The notes beneath the pieces are model-generated. The model was given only the letters and a program-made list of their open reading frames with translations, was not told where the DNA came from and did no database searches. Position numbers and translations under genes: made by a program. A DNA stretch of 64,000 nt. It comes from a virus. Numbering within the stretch: position 1 is the first letter of the stretch; each line of letters starts with the position of its first letter. The stretch covers positions 34,059 through 98,058 of IMG/VR virus record IMGVR_UViG_3300009509_000006, one strand, 5' to 3'. Below are positions 24,581 to 32,656 of the stretch, one piece after another.

Positions 24581-24844
24581 TCAGCCCCCTACTTCCTTGA
24601 GCTTCGCGGCCACTTCGGGGTCCTTGCCCCAGCGCTTCCTGACAGCCGCCTTCACGGCAGGGTAGTCACTGGAGTCACCACGCTTCGCCTGGATGTAGGC
24701 GAGAGCGCGGATCGCGTGCTCCTGGTCATGGATCGGCCACCCCTTGCGCTCGGGGAAGACGAATGACGACTTTTTCATGCGCTCGCGCTTCCCTGGCGTG
24801 ATCTCGTCGAGCAGCGCACGTCCTTCTTCGATCAGGTCTCGCAT
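24581..24844 (-). CDS. Putative internal head protein B, DUF6582-like
   Basis: 87 residues from ATG 24844, which overlaps the metalloprotease stop as TGATG. The leader MRDLIEEGRALLDE matches its neighbours. Residues about 28-75 (FVFPERKGWPIHDQEHAIRA, LAYIQAKRG ... VKAAVRKRWG) fit a small domain seen in many phage and prophage proteins (DUF6582-like: F-x-FP-x-x-R-x-x-PI-x-D-x-x-HA). Its biochemical role is not known to me. Coupling to the metalloprotease gene suggests the two act together. Confidence 0.65.
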   Translation of the reverse strand: MRDLIEEGRALLDEITPGKRERMKKSSFVFPERKGWPIHDQEHAIRALAYIQAKRGDSSDYPAVKAAVRKRWGKDPEVAAKLKEVGG

Positions 24845-25791
24845 CACACAACTCCCATGTCCTGGAGCACAGTGACCACACCCTTCTTGATGCGGTTCTG
24901 GCTCTTTGGCGTGAGGTGTTTCTTGATCTCGCGCCATGTGTTGGATTGCCCGAGCAGAAACGTCACCGCCTTGCTCTGCGGCCACGCTACGAGTTTCGCT
25001 CTGTGCGCGCCAACCAGGTCCCGAACCTGCGCGGAAATCTCCTGCATGTAGGCCTTCACCTCTTCGGGCGAGTTGTAGTAGCGAGCCTGGCGCTCCTTCG
25101 CCTTGGCCTTCGCCTGAGCTCGCTGCTCTTTCGGACTGTCCGGCGGATGCAATCCCACCTTCGTGAGGGTCATCTTCAGCCGCTCAGTTGAGTCGCCGAT
25201 CCCGAGCTCTTTTCGCTTCCGGGCGATCAGTCGGTGCGAGACCTCGCCATAGCCAGCTGCCTTCAAAATCTGCGAGATCTGCCTATCCGAGAAGGGATGA
25301 ACAGGGTTCTCCTGCTGGAGCAGCGCTACGATGTGACGCTCCAGGCTCTTCTTTCGCAGCACGTCCTTGGCGTGGGTGATCTCGTGCATGAGGGCGTACT
25401 TCATGGCGCCCTGAATGCTCGACATCTCGGTCCCACGCAAGAGCGGCACGAGCTCGCCGGCACCGAGATTTCCGTTCAGCATCATGTTGATGATTCGCTC
25501 TTTCGGCGCGTAGACGGCACCCAGAAAGAGCCCGCGCACGCCGGGCCTCTTGACGCTGATCACCGAGACCGGAATCTCGCGCTTCTTGCCCTTGACATCG
25601 GACACAGTGATCTTCTCGGTGGCCCACAGCTTGTCGCCGATCGGCTTGGTCGGTTGCACCCTCGCCATGCTCTGGAGCGCGGGCACGAACTGGCCCATGA
25701 GCCGCTTGACGAGCATCGTAACGACTTGGTCAGGCAGCTTGATCGGGCGGGCTTCGAGGAGCTTGTGCCCTTCCGTGATCAGGTCTCGCAT
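24844..25791 (-). CDS. Predicted HExxH zinc metalloprotease with capsid-targeting-like leader
   Basis: 315 residues. HEITHAKD at 136-143 is a zincin motif (two His ligands and catalytic Glu). E244 or E251 in YYNSPEEVKAYMQEI (238-252) is a candidate third ligand, a layout seen in other small phage-encoded peptidases. The N-terminus MRDLITEGHKLLEA (1-14) is shared with the next two genes and resembles T4 capsid-targeting sequences (for example the start of Alt, MELITELFDE). Residues 220-237 are Lys/Ala/Arg-rich. There is no signal peptide or membrane helix, so a cytoplasmic substrate is likely. It is the first gene after the capsid terminator. Inference: packaged in the head and ejected with DNA; the substrate is unknown. 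Confidence 0.65.
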   Translation of the reverse strand: MRDLITEGHKLLEARPIKLPDQVVTMLVKRLMGQFVPALQSMARVQPTKPIGDKLWATEKITVSDVKGKKREIPVSVISVKRPGVRGLFLGAVYAPKERIINMMLNGNLGAGELVPLLRGTEMSSIQGAMKYALMHEITHAKDVLRKKSLERHIVALLQQENPVHPFSDRQISQILKAAGYGEVSHRLIARKRKELGIGDSTERLKMTLTKVGLHPPDSPKEQRAQAKAKAKERQARYYNSPEEVKAYMQEISAQVRDLVGAHRAKLVAWPQSKAVTFLLGQSNTWREIKKHLTPKSQNRIKKGVVTVLQDMGVV

Positions 25792-25800
25792 GGCTACCTC

Positions 25801-25838
25801 AAACAGAAAGGCCGCCCACCCAGATCGGGGGAGCGGCC
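25801..25838 (-). terminator. Rho-independent terminator after the capsid gene
   Basis: On the coding strand GGCCGC (25838-25833) pairs with GCGGCC (25815-25810), with inner CCC/GGG pairing, followed by TTTCTGTTT. It separates the abundant capsid transcript from the internal-protein genes. Confidence 0.8.
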
Positions 25839-25880
25839 CAGTACGACCGTGTCAATGGAACGACCCGAGACCGAGCCGCA

Positions 25881-27377
25881 TCAGATGTTGAGCACGCGGA
25901 CCTGCCCGTAGTATTCGGCCCGAAGCAGCTTCTTCGCGTAGCGGGTACGCAGACCCTTACGGAAGCTCATGTCATTCGGATCCAAAAAGGTGGGCGTCAC
26001 CTGCAACGGGACGTAGGGGGCCCAGACGAACCCGGCGTCCAAGTACGAGCCGCCCTTGAGGCCCAGCATCGCGAAGTCGGACGCGAAGAACGGGTCGACG
26101 TAGACGACCCACTTCCGCATCAGGGTGCCGGCCTTGTAGACGCCGAACTGGCCGTGCTGCGTCAGGGGGCGCGGCATGTCGGCCGGTCCGAGCGGGCTCT
26201 CGCCGCCGCTCACCCAGATCGGGCGGTAGTCGCCGTGAGTGGTCAGCTGCTCCATCAGAGCGCTGATCTCGGGCGAGGTCACAATCCAGTTCGCGGGCGC
26301 ACGCAGGGTCCGCTTGTGGATCGAGTTCGACACCTGGGACAGCACGGTGACGAGCGACCGGAGGTGATCGATCTCGGCGATGCCGCTGGGCGGGATCCGA
26401 TCGAAGGTTCCACCGCTCCCGGTCGAGGCCAGGAACAGGTCCTGGATGATCTCCCGGTCGATCTCGAGCGCCATCTCGCTCGCCGCTGCAGCGACCAGCT
26501 CCGTCTCGGCTTCGAGCCCCTGCAGGTTGCGCAGGTCCTCAGCCGCTTCCGAGCTCCAGAGAGCCTTGAGACGACGCGGGACCGCCTCGATGACGGCTTT
26601 CTTCACGTCGAGCTGCACTTCGGGCAGCTTGGTGTTGAGCTCGCCGTCGTAGCTGTAGTACATCTTGATCTGGTGGCCAGCCACGGGGTCGACGGCGAAA
26701 CGCACACCCGCCAGGGCACCATTCGAGTAGTTCAGGGTGCCGGCGGTGAGATCGGTGCTGGTGTCCGCGGCACCACTCGCCAGGAACTTGCCCTCCTGAA
26801 TCACGGACCCGGCCGCATCGAGGTCGCGGATGATCACGTCATAACCGCGATCGGTACTCGGCTTGTGCACCGGAGTGAGAGCCAGATTCACACTGATCGG
26901 CACACCACTGGGACCGTAGTCCGAGCCGGTACCGGTGGCGAGGATTTCACCATTCACGAACTCCGAGCTGTAGTAGCGGTCGAAGTCGCGCGGGAACACG
27001 TCGCCGCGAGTCGTTTCCCCCTTGGTCGTACCGTAGACATAGTCCAGGTAGAACACGGCGCCCTGCGGCGCGGTCATGGGCTGCACCGAGACGATCTCGT
27101 TCACGATCAAGTTCGGGAACACACGGCTGAGCACCGGGAACACGAATTTCGTGAAGTAGCCCACATTGATGGCCCTCGTCTCTTCGTTCATGCTACGAAG
27201 GTGACGGGCCTGGTTCTCGTAGAGCATCGCCATGCAGCCCCGAATGTAGCGCTCGTGGCGACAGCGATCCGGCATCCCTTCCAGAAGGGGTGCCCACTTC
27301 TCCACGTATGCGCCGACGAGACGGCGGTCGGCGATGGTGCCACTGCTATCTTCGATCACAACTCGACGAGCTTCCAC
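25881..27377 (-). CDS. Major capsid protein, gp23-like
   Basis: 498 residues from GTG 27377 with AGGAGG eight bases upstream. It has the gp23-type N-arm (INVGYFTKFVFPVLSRVFPN, then IVNEIVSVQPMTAPQGAVFY) and C-terminal block (GVYKAGTLMRKWVVYVDPFF, LGLKGGSYLDAGFVWAPYVP, RYAKKLLRAEYYGQVRV), the T4 version of the HK97 fold. APLLEG at 30-34 is a possible prohead protease cut that would remove a 33-residue propeptide. A terminator lies directly downstream and the protease-scaffold gene directly upstream, as in T4. Confidence 0.92.
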   Translation of the reverse strand: MEARRVVIEDSSGTIADRRLVGAYVEKWAPLLEGMPDRCRHERYIRGCMAMLYENQARHLRSMNEETRAINVGYFTKFVFPVLSRVFPNLIVNEIVSVQPMTAPQGAVFYLDYVYGTTKGETTRGDVFPRDFDRYYSSEFVNGEILATGTGSDYGPSGVPISVNLALTPVHKPSTDRGYDVIIRDLDAAGSVIQEGKFLASGAADTSTDLTAGTLNYSNGALAGVRFAVDPVAGHQIKMYYSYDGELNTKLPEVQLDVKKAVIEAVPRRLKALWSSEAAEDLRNLQGLEAETELVAAAASEMALEIDREIIQDLFLASTGSGGTFDRIPPSGIAEIDHLRSLVTVLSQVSNSIHKRTLRAPANWIVTSPEISALMEQLTTHGDYRPIWVSGGESPLGPADMPRPLTQHGQFGVYKAGTLMRKWVVYVDPFFASDFAMLGLKGGSYLDAGFVWAPYVPLQVTPTFLDPNDMSFRKGLRTRYAKKLLRAEYYGQVRVLNI

Positions 27378-27408
27378 TTCGCCGTCCTCCTACTGTTGGT
27401 TTCCGGGG

Positions 27409-28959
27409 TCAATCCGCTCCAGGCGGCATCAACTCCTTCAGGGCTCCGAGGCCAACACCGAGACCATTGAAATCGGTGTCCTCACTGAGTGCTCTCCTGA
27501 CAGGCGTATCCGGCCAGGGCTCCTCCTCGTCGAACGGTGTGTGTCCGACTCCGCCCCCCAATTGACGGCGAATCCGCGAAACCGTGGATTCGATGGCCTC
27601 CAGCGAACGCTTCGGAGGCCGGAACTGCTCGATGATCGAGTCGACGTCTTCGCGAGACGACAGGGCCGATCGGTCGAACACTTCCCTGATCTGCTTGGCC
27701 CTCGGGTGCTTGCCGATACGTCTCTCCCCGTACAGCTGAAGGCCCGTGATGTGCAGTGCTTCGGCAGACTTGTGTAGCGCGGTCTCCAGGTCGCGCACAC
27801 GGTCGTGCAGCTGCTCGAACTGAGCTTCGGCGCGCTCGGTGAGCTCGCGGTGTTGCTCCTGCGCCTGTTCCTCCTCCAGACGCAGCTCTTCGAGATGCTC
27901 TTGCACAGAGGCGAGCTTCGACTGGAAGTCCGCCTCGGATTCGAACCGCGAGAGGTCTCCGACCAGTTGCCGCACACGCTCGGCATCCGGGTTCTGGTGC
28001 AACTCTCGCTCCATGTACCAGGCGAACCCGGCCACCTGGGCCAGAGTCACCAGCTTCTCGTTCTCTTCCTCGAGTTCGGCCACGCGGGCACGCACCTTGT
28101 CTCTCGACTCTCGCAGCCGAGCGATCTCTTCGTCTCTGCGCTCCAGGGCTTCGCGGGCTTCTCCGGATCGCATGAAAGGCGCGAGAGCCTCTCGGATCAC
28201 GTGGAAGGCCTCGACCTTCTGGAGCGTCTCGTCGCTGCGCAGCTCGGCCCGGACGTCCGCCTCGACGACCGTGCGCAGCTCGGACATTCGCGTCAGGATG
28301 TCCGTGGCGATCTCGGCATTCATGTCGGGATCGCCCGAAGCGTTCTCTTCGGGAAGGAACTCGTCCCCTTCCGGGAACTCGATACCTTCGAACAGGAGCA
28401 TGCTGTCAAGGTCGACACTCTCGCCGACCATTGTCGGGTAGGCGGTCTGATCCGCGGGGTCGGCAACGAAGTCGAATGCGATGAGCTTGTAGTCCTCCTG
28501 GACCACGTTCTCGCCGAACTCGTTTGGCTTCGTCGTCCCGTAGCCTCGGGACGAGATTCCGACCTTGCCTCCCTCACGCAGGATGGCTGCGAGATCCTTG
28601 CCCGCCGCCGTACCGAGGATCTGCGCCTCGCCGTACACGACATCGTCGCGGACCTCGAGCTTCGTGATCAGGTGGCTTGCCCTGGACAGCTTCGTTTTGC
28701 CGTCTTCTGGATGATCGAGCTCGCCGTAGCACTTTCGCTCAGCAAGGCGCGGCAACAGGCGCTTGATCTCCCGCTCCCACAGAGCCTTTGGGTAGACGCG
28801 CTTATTTTCGGTCGGGATACCGGCGCGGGCGAACTCACCGCGCATGAAAAGACGCTTCGTTGCCACGTCTTCGACGAGCTCGAGCTCGGTCCCCTCGATC
28901 CACTCGATGAGATGATTGAGGTCGCCGACCTTCGTGTCTTCTGTGAGCTGCTTCGTCAT
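27409..28959 (-). CDS. Prohead core protease fused to scaffolding protein (gp21 + gp22-like)
   Basis: 516 residues from ATG 28959 (TGATG overlap with the 45-residue gene); ATG 28974 is an alternative. Residues 25-180 are a gp21/S80-type serine protease: H83 in GELDHPEDG, S136/S137 in GKVGISSRGYG, and the following FVADPADQTAYP. Residues about 240-410 are a long Glu/Arg coiled coil (LERRDEEIARLRESRDKV), as in gp22 scaffolds, and the rest is helical. LLFEGIEF at 188-195 could be a self-cleavage site between the two parts. In T4 these are separate genes; the fusion would deliver protease and core together. Confidence 0.85.
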   Translation of the reverse strand: MTKQLTEDTKVGDLNHLIEWIEGTELELVEDVATKRLFMRGEFARAGIPTENKRVYPKALWEREIKRLLPRLAERKCYGELDHPEDGKTKLSRASHLITKLEVRDDVVYGEAQILGTAAGKDLAAILREGGKVGISSRGYGTTKPNEFGENVVQEDYKLIAFDFVADPADQTAYPTMVGESVDLDSMLLFEGIEFPEGDEFLPEENASGDPDMNAEIATDILTRMSELRTVVEADVRAELRSDETLQKVEAFHVIREALAPFMRSGEAREALERRDEEIARLRESRDKVRARVAELEEENEKLVTLAQVAGFAWYMERELHQNPDAERVRQLVGDLSRFESEADFQSKLASVQEHLEELRLEEEQAQEQHRELTERAEAQFEQLHDRVRDLETALHKSAEALHITGLQLYGERRIGKHPRAKQIREVFDRSALSSREDVDSIIEQFRPPKRSLEAIESTVSRIRRQLGGGVGHTPFDEEEPWPDTPVRRALSEDTDFNGLGVGLGALKELMPPGAD

Positions 28960-29096
28960 CAGTACCGCCGCCATCGAAACTGACCCCGTAGCGGGGTCCT
29001 ATCCAGGAGACCGGGCTTCTTGCGAACAACCCGGGACTTGCGCTGTGTGGCCTTCTGGTAGTTGAAAGCGTCTCTCCTCCCACTCGAGGTGGACAC
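28959..29096 (-). CDS. Small basic prohead-core-region protein
   Basis: 45 residues from GTG 29096: MSTSSGRRDAFNYQ, then KATQRKSRVVRKKPG, ending LRGQFRWRRY. Thirteen of the 45 residues are Arg or Lys. Its TGA overlaps the protease ATG (TGATG), the same coupling used by many genes here, which supports it as real. T4 has the small core proteins gp67 and gp68 between portal and protease; this gene is in the equivalent place, but no sequence relation is claimed. GGGGA lies about eight bases before the GTG. Confidence 0.5.
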   Translation of the reverse strand: MSTSSGRRDAFNYQKATQRKSRVVRKKPGLLDRTPLRGQFRWRRY

Positions 29097-29176
29097 GCGG
29101 CGTCCCCGCGTCGAATGCGAGAGCGTAGGCCTTGTCGGTTTGATTCGCCGGCGCGCTACGATCCCGCGGTTCCGCC

Positions 29177-29923
29177 TCAGTCTTCCCCCTGGTCGTCGCC
29201 CTCCACGATGCTCTCGTACACCTCGCAGGCGTCGAGAAGAACCGAGAACTGCGATTCGAAAGCCTCTTGAAGAGCCTCGAGGTCCTCGATGTCACCCTCT
29301 TCGATGGCATCGACAACCGTGCCGGCGAGGTTCGCCAGGCCCACGCAGCTGTCCGCGAGCTCGGCGAGCTCTTCGTCCTCGTCTTCGTTCGCGAAGAAGC
29401 GGAACGCCTCGCTCAGAAGCGCCGCGATCTCCTGGATGTACCCGAAACCCTCGTGCGCTTCGGTCAGGACATCGTCACGGTCGATCTCGACCGCCTCGGG
29501 CTCGGTGTGATCGACGAGACCCTTGATCTCGCTGATCAGGTCCGTGATGCGCCCCAGGGCGACATCGTCTTCCTTGCGAGTGCCCTTTCGGAGAGCCGCA
29601 GCTGCGACCTTCTCCTTGTGGGTCTGCCACTGCGGGCGTTCGTACTTCTTCTCGCGCTTTCGAGCGGCAGCCTTTCCTTTGCCACCTCGGCGATAGCGCC
29701 GGCCACGAAGAAGCTCCTTCATGGGAGTCCTTGCCAATGTCTTTTTCGTCCCGATGCGACGCTTGATTCGGACGCGCTCTTCGAGCTCGCCGTCCTTGTC
29801 GTCGTCGTCGCCCTCGAGCTCGGGGTCCGTCGTGACCTCGTCCTCCTCGGGGAGCACGTCTTCGCTCAGGAGCCCGATCGCCTTGAGGTCCTCTTGCAGG
29901 GACCGCACTACGACGTTGTACAT
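29177..29923 (-). CDS. Charged prohead-core-like protein
   Basis: 248 residues with strong charge segregation: an acidic N-terminus (EDVLPEEDEVTTDPELEGDD), a basic centre at about 50-110 (RRYRRGGKGKAAARKREKKY), and an acidic helical C-terminus (FANEDEDEELAELADSCVGL). Good ribosome site (AGGAGG) before ATG 29923. It lies between portal and protease, where T4 encodes core proteins. Charge pattern and position suggest a prohead core component or a factor binding DNA through its centre. No domain match; function inferred. Confidence 0.6.
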   Translation of the reverse strand: MYNVVVRSLQEDLKAIGLLSEDVLPEEDEVTTDPELEGDDDDKDGELEERVRIKRRIGTKKTLARTPMKELLRGRRYRRGGKGKAAARKREKKYERPQWQTHKEKVAAAALRKGTRKEDDVALGRITDLISEIKGLVDHTEPEAVEIDRDDVLTEAHEGFGYIQEIAALLSEAFRFFANEDEDEELAELADSCVGLANLAGTVVDAIEEGDIEDLEALQEAFESQFSVLLDACEVYESIVEGDDQGED

Positions 29924-29934
29924 TCCGATTCCTC

Positions 29935-30819
29935 CTACTCGCTCAGTTTGTCTGCCACTCCCTGCAGGAAGCCCCCCGCGACCTGATACGCCGGGAATTC
30001 CAAGGCCAGTGCGTCATACAGTCTGCTCAACTGTTCGGGGCAAGAAAGCCCAAGTGTCGCATCTTCGACGAGACGCCCGAGGCCTTCGAGGTCGTCCGCA
30101 AGGTCTCTCCCGAACGAGACAAGAGCATCGCCGAGGCCATCTTCGAGCCTCGAAGTGCCTTCTGTGATGCCCTCTACAGAAGCATTCACCGAAGAGGCCA
30201 AATCGTCAAGACCTTCGGCCAGTTTCCTGACCTCTTGCCTGACGAGCAACAGGGTCTCGGCATCCGTGCCCGCGTTCTGGTGCTCCAGGAGTTCTGTGAG
30301 CCCAGGCTCGAAAGCCTCGTCGACCTCACCCGCAACCGCCTCGAATTCCGAGGACTTGGCCTCGTAGGCCTGGCGCCACGGACGAGGCCTCTTGATCGCT
30401 TCGACCATTCTGTCGACACGCTGTTCGTCAGTGAGTGGCGGGCAGTGCGGTGCGATCGCCTCGAGGAGTTCCATGGCGGCGCTCTCGTTGCCTTCGGCGA
30501 ACAAACGAACGGCACGCATGGCATCTCGGATCCGGAAATACTCGGCGTCCTCACCCCTGTAGATCGGGATCTCAAGGGGCTTGGAGTCGACAAGGTCCGA
30601 GCCGTCAAAGCTCAGATCGAGAAAGCGGCCGTCCTCGGAGGCCACGATCGCGCGGTCTTCGAAGGTACCCACGGTCCAGAAACGGACCCCGTCCTCGAAA
30701 ATGCGATCCTGGTTTCGTTCGATGGCGTGCTGAACGTCACCAATCTTGGCTTCGAACGAGCCAGAAAGGATGGGCCGAAGAGCTTCGGCAGGGACGAACG
30801 TTTCAGCCTGTTTCGACAC
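29935..30819 (-). CDS. Hypothetical head-cluster protein with coiled coil
   Basis: 294 residues from a GTG with GAGGTA upstream. The N-terminal half is a beta/alpha domain (FWTVGTFEDRAIVASEDGRF, LEIPIYRGEDAEYFRIRDAM). Residues about 190-260 are a helical, heptad-like region (EVRKLAEGLDDLASSVNASV, EGTSRLEDGLGDALVSFG). The first part recalls small phage head proteins that sit next to portal genes, but I cannot name a family. It starts four bases after the portal stop. Possible prohead assembly or core protein. Confidence 0.6.
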   Translation of the reverse strand: MSKQAETFVPAEALRPILSGSFEAKIGDVQHAIERNQDRIFEDGVRFWTVGTFEDRAIVASEDGRFLDLSFDGSDLVDSKPLEIPIYRGEDAEYFRIRDAMRAVRLFAEGNESAAMELLEAIAPHCPPLTDEQRVDRMVEAIKRPRPWRQAYEAKSSEFEAVAGEVDEAFEPGLTELLEHQNAGTDAETLLLVRQEVRKLAEGLDDLASSVNASVEGITEGTSRLEDGLGDALVSFGRDLADDLEGLGRLVEDATLGLSCPEQLSRLYDALALEFPAYQVAGGFLQGVADKLSE

Positions 30820-30823
30820 CGCT

Positions 30824-32656
30824 CTACCTCGCGTGATGCGGCCTCCGGTTTAGCTCTCGAGTGTGCATTCGAATCTCCCGGACCTGAGCAGCAATGCGAC
30901 TCTGCTCCCTGACCAGGCGCCCCCAAGGCGTGTTCGAGTACATATCCCCACGAAAGCCCATGCCAGATGGCACCCGCTCAGAGATACCATTGCCCCCCGC
31001 ACCGATCAAGTACGGTGCCCTGGGGGTGCCAGTGAACAGCCGAGGACGCCGGCCGCCGAGAAGCAGGTTTCCGTATGGGGCCCGGGACTCGAATCCGCCG
31101 CCACCTTCCTGCCCACCTTGTGCAGCCATCATAGCCTTCTGCATGAGGGCTTGCGCCTGGCCTTCGATAGCGCCCTGACGCACAGCCTCCTCGTCGCGCT
31201 GATCCATGATAGTGCGAATCTCGTCGTCCGTCAGGCCCTCACCGTGCTTCAGCGCGTATTGGAGCGATACGTGCTCGCGCATACGGCTCATCCAATCGGC
31301 CCGAGCGTTCTTCACCTCGAGCTGCGCCAGCTCGAAGATCGAGCTCGGCACCGTGAACTTCACCTCGAACTCGACGTTGTCCGGTGGGATCCCAAGAGCC
31401 GCCAGGTGCACACGGAAGACCTTCTCGAGTCCCTCGCGCAGGCACTGCTGCAGTCTCATGACCGTGCGCGCGAAACGGACGTCCTCGCTCGACAGGATCG
31501 CCCGGTTCACGCCCTCTTCCTGTGAGAAGTAGGCCTTCGGCACCTGCATCGCCGCGAACAGCTTGCGAAGGAAATATTCGATGTCTTCCATGTGCTGCCA
31601 GTTCGGACCGCCCAGCAGCTCGATTCGTGTAGCCTCGGTACCATTGATCACAGGCACGAAGAAGTCTTCGTCTTGCGCCAGTGCGTCGAAGCGCAGGTCG
31701 CGCTGATTCGTGATCGGGTTGACGAACTTCTTCTTTTTGTACTGCTGCCGGATCTTGTGCAGCATCTTGAGGGCTTCGTGCGGCGGCAGGTTGCCCGTGT
31801 CGACGTAGAAAGCGAAGCGCTCGGGAGCGCGCTGCAGCCTGTAGACCAACGCAGCGTCTTCCAGAAGGATCAGCCGCTTCCAGATCCAGCGAGCCGGCTC
31901 GAGAATGCTCCAGCCGTAGACAGAGCGGCGGTGCTTCGCGCGCATTCGAAAGTGCGCGACCTGCCAGTTCTCGAACGGGATCACTTCGTTGTAGCCGACG
32001 CTTCTCGGCGGCGTCGCCGAGAGCTCGTTCGGCTGCCCAGGGCCTTTGTACTGGAATTGGAAGCGCTTCGAGAGCAGGTCCTGGAACTCTTTCGGCGAGA
32101 ATCCGATGCGCCGCTTGAAGTCCTGGACGAAGCCGTAGAGCTCGCCACGGGGTCCCTCGATGCGCCGCACAGAGTGCGCAGGCAAGTGATTCAGCCCGAC
32201 GACGCCCTCCTCGGCAACCAGGATCTCTTCGTAGTCGTTGCCTGTCTTCGACGTCGACCGGGCGATCTCCCACAGGTCCCTATCTTCCAAGCGCAGGGTC
32301 CGGTGGAACAGATCGTTTCCGAGTTGGGCAATATCGCGGTCCGGGCTCTCCACCCAGACACGGCGCCCACCTGGTGTGTCTGGCTGCGTCGCGTCGTCGG
32401 CGTAGATGTTGAGCGCGGCGCTCACCTCCGGGTAGTCGTCCATCGTTTCGTAGTCGATGAACCGCGACATGAGGTCTTGCTCCAGCTTGAGGTAGTCCGC
32501 CACGACATCGTAGCCGTAGCTCTGGAGCATATCGTAGGCCGAGCCTGGAAGCGTAGCGGCTGTCGCTCCTTGAGCCAGGCGCAGCTGCACCTGCTCTTTG
32601 TCCCTGCCGAACCAGGAGCGGATACCACCGAACACGCGGTTCATGAAGCCAGGCAT
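30824..32656 (-). CDS. Portal protein, gp20-like
   Basis: 610 residues from ATG 32656, coupled to the previous gene as TGATG. Conserved gp20 features include SRFIDYETMDDYPEVSAALN and IYADDATQPD near residues 60-95, VARSTSKTGNDYEEILVAEE-like text about 135-155, PFENWQVAHFRMRAKHRRSV and YGWSILEPARWIWKRLILLE (about 225-270), and NWQHMEDIEYFLRKLFAAMQ with VPKAYFSQEEGVNRAILSSE (about 355-395). The C-terminus (about 490-610) is Gly/Arg-rich. It forms the twelve-subunit ring through which DNA enters and leaves. Confidence 0.92.
   Translation of the reverse strand: MPGFMNRVFGGIRSWFGRDKEQVQLRLAQGATAATLPGSAYDMLQSYGYDVVADYLKLEQDLMSRFIDYETMDDYPEVSAALNIYADDATQPDTPGGRRVWVESPDRDIAQLGNDLFHRTLRLEDRDLWEIARSTSKTGNDYEEILVAEEGVVGLNHLPAHSVRRIEGPRGELYGFVQDFKRRIGFSPKEFQDLLSKRFQFQYKGPGQPNELSATPPRSVGYNEVIPFENWQVAHFRMRAKHRRSVYGWSILEPARWIWKRLILLEDAALVYRLQRAPERFAFYVDTGNLPPHEALKMLHKIRQQYKKKKFVNPITNQRDLRFDALAQDEDFFVPVINGTEATRIELLGGPNWQHMEDIEYFLRKLFAAMQVPKAYFSQEEGVNRAILSSEDVRFARTVMRLQQCLREGLEKVFRVHLAALGIPPDNVEFEVKFTVPSSIFELAQLEVKNARADWMSRMREHVSLQYALKHGEGLTDDEIRTIMDQRDEEAVRQGAIEGQAQALMQKAMMAAQGGQEGGGGFESRAPYGNLLLGGRRPRLFTGTPRAPYLIGAGGNGISERVPSGMGFRGDMYSNTPWGRLVREQSRIAAQVREIRMHTRELNRRPHHAR

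Noticed and set aside
25842-25857. TTGACA upstream of the metalloprotease gene
   Set aside because: No -10 is found at 15-19 bp; the sequence there is the GC-rich terminator stem.
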